This document shows, piece by piece, positions 7,043 through 13,632 of a DNA stretch of 38,989 nt. The number at the start of each line of letters is the position of its first letter. Positions within the stretch are counted from its first letter, which is position 1. The notes beneath the pieces are model-generated. The model was not told where the DNA came from and searched no databases. It saw only the letters and a program-made list of their open reading frames with translations. Origin of the DNA: a virus; IMG/VR virus record IMGVR_UViG_3300046167_000456, positions 1-38,989 of that record. The stretch is one strand, 5' to 3'. Made by a program: the position numbers and the translations under genes.

Positions 7043-7355
7043 GTTAGACTTATCTAGCGCATGGGAAATTGAAGTAAAGCCGTTTGCTTTTAATAGAAGC
7101 ACTCAGCAGAACAAAAAGTATTGGGCGTTAATAGGTGAGCTTGGTTCTTTCCTTGGGTATGATGAAGGTGAGATGCACGAGCTACTTAAATATAAGTTCC
7201 TTAGCTATAAACAGGAAATGTTGGGAGATGAGATGGTAGTAATTCCATCTACATCTAAACTAACGATTAAAGAGTTTGTAGAGTATTTAGAAAAAGTAGA
7301 AAGGTTTGCAGTCAGTTTAGGATTTACATTAGATGTATCACAATATGGTTATTAG
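6981..7355 (+). CDS. NinB-like recombination protein
   Basis: 124 residues from ATG 6981, chosen because AGGAG lies 8 bases upstream; the longer frame from 6918 adds an unrelated basic segment. The core WEIEVKPFAFNRSTQQNKKYW and YDEGEMHELLKYKFL matches the NinB/Orf pattern (R-S-x-x-QN-x-x-YWALI, then MHE..K..FL). Lambda NinB (Orf) helps load annealing proteins on SSB-coated DNA, which fits its place among exonuclease, annealase and SSB-like genes. Confidence 0.8.
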   Translation: MKRYKVTSEEELENVRKQIGELDLSSAWEIEVKPFAFNRSTQQNKKYWALIGELGSFLGYDEGEMHELLKYKFLSYKQEMLGDEMVVIPSTSKLTIKEFVEYLEKVERFAVSLGFTLDVSQYGY

Positions 7356-7363
7356 GAGAACAT

Positions 7364-8461
7364 ATGAATTATTTATCTGTATGCAGTGGTGTTGAATCTG
7401 CATCTGTAGCATGGAAAGGATTAGGTTGGAATCCTCTAGGCTTTAGTGAGATAGAGAAGTTTCCATCAGAAGTATTAAATCACCATTATCCCAATGTGCC
7501 AAACTTAGGGGATATGACTAAATATAAGGAGTGGAATTTTGGAAAAAGATCAGTTGACCTTGTCGTTGGGGGAACACCATGTCAATCATTCTCAGTCGCT
7601 GGACTCAGAAAAGGAATGGAAGACCCAAGAGGGAATCTTGCCCTCACATTTTGTGCAATTCTTGATAAGTTTAGACCCAAGTGGTTCATTTGGGAAAACG
7701 TGCCGGGTGTCCTCAGTAGTAACAAAGGACGAGACTTTGGTTCATTCCTCGGGGCGGTGGCTGAACTCGGGTATGGTGCATCCTACAGGGTGCTTGATGC
7801 TCAAAACTTTGGAGTCCCCCAAAGACGTAGAAGAGTCTTTGTTGTCGGACATCTTGGAGACTGGAAGCCTACCTCAGAAGTATTATTTGAGTCCGAAAGC
7901 TTGCAGTGGCATCCTAAAAAGAGCAAAAAGGCGAGGGAGGACTCTACCGGATACATTGAGGGTGGCTTTGGAGCATACAACAAATCAAACGTTGGAGGAA
8001 CAACCAAAGCAAGTGGAGGGGTCTTAGGTGGAGGAAGTGAGACTTTTGTATTAGGTGGTCAGCATCCAAACTCTGCTATTGCAGAAAACCAATCACCAAC
8101 CTTGACAAGTGCTATGGGTACAGGTGGAGGGCATATTCCTGTATTTAATCATGTAGCACACACCTTTAAGATACGAGGTGGTTGTGAGGGTGGAGGGAAA
8201 GGATACTTAGGGCAAGATGAAAAGACTTACACTATATCTGCAACTCAAGATCAACATCTATATCAACATCCTCGTGTAAGACGATTAACACCTGTTGAGT
8301 GTGAAAGGTTACAGGGATTTCCTGATAACTACACCAACATTAAAGAGAATTGTCCTGATAGCCCTAGATATAAAGCAATGGGTAATAGTATGGCAGTGCC
8401 TGTAATGAAATGGATAGGAACTCGTATAAACAAATATAAGGAGGATACAGATGCAGTATAA
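7364..8461 (+). CDS. C5-cytosine DNA methyltransferase
   Basis: 365 residues, full length for the family. Motif I SVCSGVESASVAWKGLG; motif IV GGTPCQSFS with catalytic Cys73; motif VI WENVPG (110-115); motif VIII QRRRRVFVVG; target-recognition segment around residues 185-310, Gly-rich and poor in known motifs; motifs IX/X LTPVECERLQGFPDNYT and KAMGNSMAVPV. All catalytic motifs are intact, so it is probably active. No partner endonuclease is adjacent, pointing to an orphan enzyme that protects phage DNA or marks it for a methyl-dependent step. Local GC is higher around 7560-7800, a possible sign of separate acquisition. Confidence 0.95.
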   Translation: MNYLSVCSGVESASVAWKGLGWNPLGFSEIEKFPSEVLNHHYPNVPNLGDMTKYKEWNFGKRSVDLVVGGTPCQSFSVAGLRKGMEDPRGNLALTFCAILDKFRPKWFIWENVPGVLSSNKGRDFGSFLGAVAELGYGASYRVLDAQNFGVPQRRRRVFVVGHLGDWKPTSEVLFESESLQWHPKKSKKAREDSTGYIEGGFGAYNKSNVGGTTKASGGVLGGGSETFVLGGQHPNSAIAENQSPTLTSAMGTGGGHIPVFNHVAHTFKIRGGCEGGGKGYLGQDEKTYTISATQDQHLYQHPRVRRLTPVECERLQGFPDNYTNIKENCPDSPRYKAMGNSMAVPVMKWIGTRINKYKEDTDAV

Positions 8462-9156
8462 ACGTGTAATGGTAATAGGTGATATGCACATTCCATATCA
8501 TCACAAAGACTCTATGGCATTTCTTAGAGCCTTAAAGAAAAAGTATAAAGGATTTGACCTAGTAGTAAACATAGGTGATGAGTTAGATCAACACGCTATT
8601 AGTATGCACGACTCTGACCCAGACCTACCATCTGCTGGTGATGAGTTAAAAATGTCTAAGGTTCACGTTAAGGAATTAGAAAAGATATTCCCTGACATGA
8701 CATTGGTTGATTCTAATCATTCATCGTTAGTGTATAGACGAGCTTTAAAGTATGGATTACCTAAAGCTTATCTCAAACACTACAACGAGTTCTTAGGTGT
8801 AGGTAAAGGTTGGAAGTGGGTGCAAGACTTAACTATTACTCTTAACGATGGATCTAGGTGTTTCTTTACTCATGGAATGTCAGCTAATGTATTAAGTGTA
8901 GCTCAGAAGTATGGTATGCACACAGTTCAGGGACATTACCATAGTAAAGCTAGTATCCAATACTTTAGTAACCCTGATAAATTAGTATGGGGCGCACAGA
9001 CAGGGATGTTTAACTAACCAAGACTCACTAGCGTTCTCCTATTCTCGCAACTTTAAAGACAGATTTATTATGTCTTCATTAGTGATTGTAGATGGGCAAC
9101 CTAGGATTCACCCGCTAGTAATTAAAAATGGTAAGTGGATTGGGAAGATTGTATAG
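8451..9156 (+). CDS. Metallophosphoesterase, interrupted by one frameshift
   Basis: Calcineurin-like phosphoesterase. Motifs: VIGDMHIPYHH (Asp/His metal ligands), NIGDELDQHA, DSNHSSLVYR (the GNH variant, here SNH), FTHGMS and VQGHYHSKA. The frame stops at 9017 after QTGMFN, but the next frame reads CLTNQDSLAFSYSRNF through DGQPRIHPLVI to TAG at 9154-9156, the usual C-terminus of this phage family. Removing one G from GGG at about 9003-9005 restores a single protein. Likely a DNA-end or nucleotide phosphoesterase. The break is most likely a sequencing error. Confidence 0.82.
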
Positions 9157-9515
9157 TGTTTGAAATGTACAAAGGCAGAAAATACTCTATAACCCCTAAA
9201 GGGTATCTTAGGAATAATCCTATGGGGTTATTACACAGAGTAATTTGGGAAGAGCATTATGGTGCAATACCTGAAGGTAAGTTTATTGACCATATTAACG
9301 GAAACAAAACTGATAATAGGTTAGAAAATTTACAGTTATTAACTAACACAGAAAATGTCCAAAGAAGTAGTAGGGGTGGTGTTTACAAGATGTCAGAATC
9401 TAGGAATAAATCACGACCTTGGTTTGCTAAAAGAAAAGTAAACTATATTATATACAATGGATATTTTGGAACTAAAGGAGGAGCTATTATGTTTAATAAT
9501 ACTTGTTTGTTATGA
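9156..9515 (+). CDS. HNH endonuclease with NUMOD-like context
   Basis: About 119 residues from GTG 9156, which overlaps the phosphoesterase stop (TAGTG); ATG 9165 is an alternative. Core: LLHRVIWEEHYGAIPEG, FIDHINGNKTDNRLENLQLLTNTENV, then RSSRGGVYKM, the classic T7 gp5.3-like HNH homing endonuclease with His/Asn ligands. The C-terminal part FAKRKVNYIIYNGYFGTKGGA resembles an AP2-like DNA-binding segment. A free-standing mobile nuclease placed between recombination genes. It ends in an ATGA overlap with the next gene. Confidence 0.85.
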   Translation: MFEMYKGRKYSITPKGYLRNNPMGLLHRVIWEEHYGAIPEGKFIDHINGNKTDNRLENLQLLTNTENVQRSSRGGVYKMSESRNKSRPWFAKRKVNYIIYNGYFGTKGGAIMFNNTCLL

Positions 9516-9799
9516 AAAAATCAGACAAACTTAAAATGCAAAAGATGGTAGAGTTTGGTTGTGTAGTGTGTAGGTGGTATGAAGGGGTAGATGATTTACC
9601 TCCTTGTAACATTCATCATATTAGAGATAAGACTGGACTAGGCATGAAGGATGAAGAGATGATACCTCTTTGTCATTACCATCATCAAGGGCGTATGGGT
9701 ATTCATACAATAGGTAAAAAGATGTGGGAGGAAAGGTATGGAACTCAGCGTGAATTACATGAACGAATGAAGGAGGAATTAAATTTTGACATCGATTGA
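9512..9799 (+). CDS. Ref-like RecA-dependent nuclease
   Basis: 95 residues from ATG 9512. FGCVVCRWYEG, CNIHHIRDKTGLGM, IPLCHYHHQG and IHTIGKKMWEERYGTQ follow the Ref family order: CxxC, HH, CxxHH and the closing aromatic/Gly segment. Phage P1 Ref is a RecA-directed HNH-type endonuclease that cuts at RecA displacement loops. It is coupled by ATGA to the preceding HNH gene and overlaps the DUF3310 gene. A role in recombination-directed cleavage is inferred from family. Confidence 0.8.
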   Translation: MKKSDKLKMQKMVEFGCVVCRWYEGVDDLPPCNIHHIRDKTGLGMKDEEMIPLCHYHHQGRMGIHTIGKKMWEERYGTQRELHERMKEELNFDID

Positions 9800-10016
9800 T
9801 TTTGAAGTAAAGAATCCACTTAAAGAACAGGTAGGTGGCGACCATTACAGCAAGTTAGCAATACAACCAGCAGTGTATGCTGAACAAAATAAGTTAAGTT
9901 ATTTACAAGGTAATGCTATCAAGTATATTACCAGATATAAAGATAAGGGAGGTGTGGAAGACTTATACAAGGCAATACACACTGTTAAACTTTTAATAGA
10001 ATTGGAGGATATATAA
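9786..10016 (+). CDS. DUF3310 protein (nucleotide kinase-like annotation)
   Basis: 76 residues from TTG 9786, supported by AGGAGG 9 bases upstream. Contains QVGGDHYSKLAIQPAVYAEQ and GNAIKYITRYKDKGGVEDLYKA, the DUF3310 hallmark found across phages and often labelled nucleotide kinase; the biochemical role is poorly defined. Its location beside the RNR-containing block agrees with nucleotide metabolism. Overlaps the Ref-like gene by 14 bases. Confidence 0.85.
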   Translation: MTSIDFEVKNPLKEQVGGDHYSKLAIQPAVYAEQNKLSYLQGNAIKYITRYKDKGGVEDLYKAIHTVKLLIELEDI

Positions 10017-10517
10017 ATGGCTTATTTAGGATATAAAAATAAAGCTTTCATGAATTATAAAAGGGAGCAAGAAAGAATAAAGATATGGAAGATAAAACAA
10101 AAGGCAGAGAAAGCAAGAAGGCTTAAAAGGTTTAGGCAGTGGAAAACACTATCGACTACATTTATATTACAGCTTGTAGTAGTGGCACTAATCATAGCTT
10201 TTTATGGTGTGTTTGCTTCAGCGTTAATAGCAGATGAGAAAGGTAGCAAGGTAGGTGTAGGTGGTTTTGTTATGGCTGTTAGTTATACAGACAGTTATGA
10301 TGATTTAGTTTACGTTAGTAACTTTGTCAACTGCGACCATGCTATGAAGTATTATAACGATAACTGTACAGATGCTAAGATAATGATGTGTCAGCAAGAA
10401 GCGTACCTTTATATGCCGATAGGACATAACAGTGATTCATCATTTGACTTTGAACCTACCGACAAACAGTCGTGTGGTTTTGTTGGTGTACAAAAACCTA
10501 AATTTGTGGAGGAATAA
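10017..10517 (+). CDS. Membrane-anchored protein with Cys-rich outer domain
   Basis: 166 residues: a strongly basic cytoplasmic N-terminus (residues 1-43, many Lys/Arg), one hydrophobic segment at about 47-70, and a ~95-residue C-terminal domain with five Cys (NCDHAMKYYNDNC, MMCQQEAY, QSCGF). By the positive-inside rule the Cys-rich part faces the periplasm, where disulfides would form. Not recognised; a candidate for envelope modification or exclusion. Coupled to the next small gene by TAATG. Confidence 0.68.
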   Translation: MAYLGYKNKAFMNYKREQERIKIWKIKQKAEKARRLKRFRQWKTLSTTFILQLVVVALIIAFYGVFASALIADEKGSKVGVGGFVMAVSYTDSYDDLVYVSNFVNCDHAMKYYNDNCTDAKIMMCQQEAYLYMPIGHNSDSSFDFEPTDKQSCGFVGVQKPKFVEE

Positions 10518-10612
10518 TGGATAAAGGAACTAATGAGTATGATGCAACAGAACCAGTCATGGGGTACAATGGCTATTTTTTTGAACTAGAAGAGGAGAAT
10601 GAAGATGGGTAA
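10517..10612 (+). CDS. Small acidic protein, 31 aa
   Basis: Begins at ATG overlapping the previous stop (TAATG) with GTGGAGGAA upstream, and encodes MDKGTNEYDATEPVMGYNG followed by FFELEEENEDG. Its stop overlaps the next gene by 8 bases. Coupling on both sides supports translation. The net charge is strongly negative; function unknown. Confidence 0.55.
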   Translation: MDKGTNEYDATEPVMGYNGYFFELEEENEDG

Positions 10613-10829
10613 AGGTAGCGGACGTAGACCACAAAACATTAGTGATGAAGAGTTAGAGAAAGCATGGAACGCTATATTTGCTGGACATCCTAATGAAGAC
10701 GACTTTGCAAAAGTTAAGAAGGACATTGTAAAGCGTAAAGAAGATGTTATTAAGGAAGATGGCTATGGTAATGAGTTACCTAAAACCAATGACCCTGACA
10801 GATTTGTTGATGACATAGGAGATGCTTAA
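10605..10829 (+). CDS. Hypothetical protein, 74 aa
   Basis: ATG 10605 is preferred over 10599 because GAGGAG lies 7 bases before it. Basic start MGKGSGRRPQNISDEELEKAW, then helices with alternating charge. The pattern GRGSGRRPxxxSDEEFxxNWDxIF is frequent in marine phage early regions, but I know no function. TAATG overlap with the next gene. Confidence 0.7.
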   Translation: MGKGSGRRPQNISDEELEKAWNAIFAGHPNEDDFAKVKKDIVKRKEDVIKEDGYGNELPKTNDPDRFVDDIGDA

Positions 10830-11155
10830 TGGCTAAGGTAAGTCCCACTCAAAGGACTTTAAAAAGAATGAGAGAGAGTGGTGACTACGTTCTAGTAAAA
10901 GTAGTTGAACGTTGGAACGCTCACGCATTTAAAAGGCAAGACCTTTGGAACTTTGACATACTAGGCATATCAATTACAGGCGAGACCCATGCGGTGCAAG
11001 TTACCTCATATTCTAATGTTAATGCTCGTATTAAAAAGATTGAAGAGTCTGAATACACTCCACACCTAAGAGATGCAGATTGGGTATTACTTGTAGAAGG
11101 ATGGAAGAAAGAGAAGAACGGAAGATATAAATCATATATATCTGACTTATCATAA
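10829..11155 (+). CDS. PD-(D/E)XK-like nuclease (VRR-NUC-like)
   Basis: 108 residues. Order of elements: SPTQRTLKRMRESG, VVERWNAHAFKRQDLWNFDILGI and HAVQVTSYSNVNARIKKIEE, then VLLVEGWKK. This matches small phage resolvase/VRR-NUC-like proteins in which FDIL supplies the metal-binding Asp and QVTS replaces the usual ExK strand. Might resolve recombination or replication intermediates for packaging. Directly precedes the RNR gene with a 15-base gap. Confidence 0.65.
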   Translation: MAKVSPTQRTLKRMRESGDYVLVKVVERWNAHAFKRQDLWNFDILGISITGETHAVQVTSYSNVNARIKKIEESEYTPHLRDADWVLLVEGWKKEKNGRYKSYISDLS

Positions 11156-11170
11156 ACGAAAGGAGATCTA

Positions 11171-13036
11171 ATGGACAATTATCAAAGATTCATTCATGTA
11201 TCACGTTACGCTAGATACATACCAGAACTAAAACGTAGGGAAAATTGGGATGAGACAGTTACTAGGCTGACTGACTTTATCCGTAAACATCAACCAAAGC
11301 TAGGCAAAGACATAGATAGGATACATGATGCTGTATTAAAGCTAGAAGTAATGCCATCTATGAGATTGCTTATGACTGCTGGCGAAGCCTGTGAGCGTGA
11401 TAACATATCTGCATACAACTGTAGTTACCTAGCTATGAACAACAAACGAGCTTTCTCAGAAGCGCTGTACATTCTAATGAACGGAACAGGAGTAGGGTTT
11501 AGTTGTGAAAGACAAGAGATTGATAAACTGCCACAGATACCAGAAAGTATTAATCCTTGTGATGATACTATTGTTGTTGGCGACAGCAAACTTGGGTGGG
11601 CGAAGGCGTTTAAAAAACTTCTATCTAGTTTATGGGAAGGTGACATACCGACCATTGACTACTCTCGTGTTAGACCAGCCGGTGCTAGACTTAAAACATT
11701 TGGTGGTAGAGCATCAGGACATGAACCACTAAAGAGACTGTTTGACTTTGTTACTGAGACATTCATTAACGCTAGAGGTCGTAAGCTAACATCATTAGAA
11801 GTACATGACATCACTTGCATGATTGGTGAGATAGTTGTTGTAGGTGGTGTCAGAAGGTCAGCTCTTATATCACTATCTAATCTTACAGACAAACGCATGA
11901 GAGAAGCTAAGATAGGTGCTTGGTATAACGAGAACCCACACAGAGGTTTAGCCAACAACTCAGTTGCTTATACAGAGAAACCTGACATGGAAGTATTCAT
12001 GGAGGAATGGCTATCGTTAGTAAAGTCTAAGTCTGGCGAGCGTGGTATCTTTAACAGGGTAGCATCTCAGAAACAAGCAAACAAATGGGGTAGGCGTGAT
12101 GAAACATTAAACTATGGTACGAACCCATGTTCCGAGATAATTTTGAGGGATAAGCAATTCTGTAATCTGACCGAGGTAGTAGTGCGTGCAGAAGATACTC
12201 ATGAATCATTACTTGAAAAAGTAAGGTTAGCCACCATACTAGGTACTTTTCAATCAACCTTAGATAAGTTTCAATTCTTATCTGCTGAATGGCATAAGAA
12301 TACAACTGAGGAAAGATTGCTAGGTGTTTCATTAACAGGGATTATGGATAGCAAAATGATGGCTAATCCAGATCCTAAATTTTTAGAGGAGATGAGAGAT
12401 GAAGCAAGAAAAACAAATCAAAAGTATGCCAAACTCTTGGAAGTTCCTGAGTCTGCTTCTATTACCTGTGTTAAGCCTAGTGGTACTGTTTCTCAACTTG
12501 TTGATAGTGCCTCTGGGATTCATTCTCGACATAGTAATTACTATATTCGGACTGTTAGAATTGACAAGAAGGATTCTCTTTACGAGTTCCTCAAAAACAA
12601 AGGAGTGGCTGTCGAAGACGAGGTATATCGTCCTGATAGCACCGCAGTGTTTTCATTTCCTATTAAAAGTCCTAGAGGGAGTATTACAAGAGATGATAGA
12701 AGTGCTATTGAAGAGCTTGAAACTTGGCTAATCTATCAGAGATATTGGTGCGAGCATAAACCATCTGTAACGATTAACGTTAGAGAACATGAATGGCTAG
12801 AAGTTGGAGCGTGGGTATATAAACACTTTGATGAAATATCAGGGATTAGTTTCTTACCACACTCAGACCATAGCTATCAGCAAGCTCCGTATCAAGAAGT
12901 AGATAAAGATACATTTAGAAAGGCATTAAAAGAAACACCTCAGTTAATTGAGTTTGAAGAGTTGATTGAAGAAGACGATAACACAGAAGCCAGTCAGACA
13001 TTGGCTTGTACTGGCAATAGCTGTGAAATCACTTAA
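11171..13036 (+). CDS. nrdJ: Adenosylcobalamin-dependent ribonucleotide reductase (class II)
   Basis: 621 residues, size of the monomeric B12-dependent triphosphate reductases. Cysteines where the mechanism needs them: Cys84 in NCSYLAM, Cys320 in NPCSEI (thiyl/active loop), Cys331 in QFCNL, and a C-terminal shuttle pair Cys613/Cys618 in LACTGNSCEIT. Other family segments: NGTGVGFS, GGVRRSALISLS, VKPSGTVSQL and LPHSDHSYQQAPYQ. Supplies dNTPs from ribonucleotides without oxygen, using host-derived cobalamin. It ends the early/middle block; a terminator follows at 13065. Confidence 0.95.
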   Translation: MDNYQRFIHVSRYARYIPELKRRENWDETVTRLTDFIRKHQPKLGKDIDRIHDAVLKLEVMPSMRLLMTAGEACERDNISAYNCSYLAMNNKRAFSEALYILMNGTGVGFSCERQEIDKLPQIPESINPCDDTIVVGDSKLGWAKAFKKLLSSLWEGDIPTIDYSRVRPAGARLKTFGGRASGHEPLKRLFDFVTETFINARGRKLTSLEVHDITCMIGEIVVVGGVRRSALISLSNLTDKRMREAKIGAWYNENPHRGLANNSVAYTEKPDMEVFMEEWLSLVKSKSGERGIFNRVASQKQANKWGRRDETLNYGTNPCSEIILRDKQFCNLTEVVVRAEDTHESLLEKVRLATILGTFQSTLDKFQFLSAEWHKNTTEERLLGVSLTGIMDSKMMANPDPKFLEEMRDEARKTNQKYAKLLEVPESASITCVKPSGTVSQLVDSASGIHSRHSNYYIRTVRIDKKDSLYEFLKNKGVAVEDEVYRPDSTAVFSFPIKSPRGSITRDDRSAIEELETWLIYQRYWCEHKPSVTINVREHEWLEVGAWVYKHFDEISGISFLPHSDHSYQQAPYQEVDKDTFRKALKETPQLIEFEELIEEDDNTEASQTLACTGNSCEIT

Positions 13037-13064
13037 TTGTTAATTCTAAACACATCCTCTACAG

Positions 13065-13095
13065 CCCTTTGTTTACAAGGGGTTTGAGGGTTTCT
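13065..13095 (+). terminator. Probable rho-independent terminator after RNR
   Basis: CCCTT-TGTTTAC-AAGGG (13065-13081) followed by GTTTGAGGGTTTCTT. The stem is short with an interrupted T-rich tail, so it may be leaky. It separates the RNR transcript from the pqqA unit. Confidence 0.55.
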
Positions 13096-13099
13096 TAAT

Positions 13100-13119
13100 A
13101 AATATACATTAGATGTAGA
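13100..13119 (+). repeat. Intergenic 20-base repeat, copy 2 (upstream of pqqA)
   Basis: Identical to 3200-3219 (AAATATACATTAGATGTAGA) and followed by AGGGGACATC. It lies right after the RNR terminator and 75 bases before pqqA, a good position for a phage promoter or regulator site driving the pqqA-terminase transcript. Confidence 0.75.
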
Positions 13120-13194
13120 AGGGGACATCAAGGATAGTCTGCAAAAGCTCCTATCTGATCTTGTTATTCATTAACGATTATAAAGGATAACACT

Positions 13195-13272
13195 ATGAAC
13201 ACATGGACAACTCCTCAAGTAACAGAAATGAGATTTGGCTTTGAAGTAACAATGTATGTAGCAAATAGGTAA
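13195..13272 (+). CDS. pqqA: PqqA, pyrroloquinoline quinone precursor peptide
   Basis: A 25-residue ORF with AAAGGA 7 bases before ATG. It begins MNTWTTPQVTEMR and ends FGFEVTMYVANR, nearly the same as bacterial PqqA of beta/gammaproteobacteria, which end in (R)xGFEVTMY(x)ANR. The invariant Glu17 and Tyr21 (E-V-T-M-Y) are the two residues that PqqE cross-links, with PqqD as chaperone, to build PQQ. No pqqB-F is present, so the phage would supply only the substrate and rely on host enzymes. PQQ is the cofactor of methanol and other alcohol/sugar dehydrogenases; boosting it would sustain periplasmic energy metabolism in an infected methylotroph (inference). Preceded by its own repeat element and followed by strong hairpins, suggesting a short abundant transcript. 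Confidence 0.92.
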   Translation: MNTWTTPQVTEMRFGFEVTMYVANR

Positions 13273-13281
13273 TAAGGTTCA

Positions 13282-13353
13282 GAGGACGACTTCAAGTCCT
13301 CACTAAATTCGGAGGGACTGCTTTCCTTCTCCTGAAGCAGTTTAAAACCCTCC
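13282..13353 (+). other. Two strong hairpins between pqqA and terminase
   Basis: Hairpin 1: GAGGAC (13282-13287) with GTCCTC (13296-13301). Hairpin 2: GGAGGG (13311-13316) plus ACTGCTT (13317-13323) pair with AAGCAGT (13335-13341) plus CCCTCC (13348-13353), 13 pairs with a TTAAAA bulge on one side. No T-run follows, so they more likely stabilise the 3' end of pqqA mRNA or gate expression of the terminase. Confidence 0.7.
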
Positions 13354-13372
13354 ACTTAACATAGGAAATATA

Positions 13373-13632
13373 ATGGGCGCACCAAAAGGAAATTCAAAAC
13401 AGCAGTAAAGACAACAGGATATGGGGTAAGGTTGTTAAGAAGCTGGCTGTTCAAGAAGATTACAAAAGAATACACAACGTAGCTGAAGCTCTATTCAGAA
13501 AAGCTGAAGATGGAGATATATCAGCAATTAAGGAACTTGGAGATAGGATCGATGGAAAAGCACAGCAAGAAATCACAGGAAGCTCAGACCAACCCATTCA
13601 CAATCGTTGTCAAAACAGGAATTGATGAATGA
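13373..13632 (+). CDS. Terminase small subunit, frameshifted
   Basis: Starts MGAPKGNSKQQ then meets TAA at 13406, but the next frame continues SKDNRIWGKVVKKLAVQED, then YKRIHNVAEALFRKAEDGD and ISAIKELGDRIDGKAQQ, and a second shift at CCC near 13591 restores PFTIVVKTGIDE ending at TGA 13630-13632. MGAPKGN and the helical GDISAIKELGDRxDGKxxQ segment are typical of small terminase subunits of this phage type, which recognise the packaging site. Two single-base indels break it here; sequencing error is the likely cause. The stop overlaps the large-subunit start. Confidence 0.8.

Noticed and set aside
7324-7337. TACATTAGATGTA inside the NinB gene as another copy of the regulatory repeat
   Set aside because: Only the dyad core matches, it lies in a coding sequence (TLDV) and no gene start follows.
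7539-8027. 162-residue open frame inside the methyltransferase gene
   Set aside because: Lies in another frame of a fully intact C5 methyltransferase and resembles no family; an accidental frame.
8997-9156. Group I intron or intein explaining the phosphoesterase break and adjacent HNH gene
   Set aside because: Coding continues directly across the break with one extra base, and the HNH gene lies after the real stop, so there is no intervening sequence.
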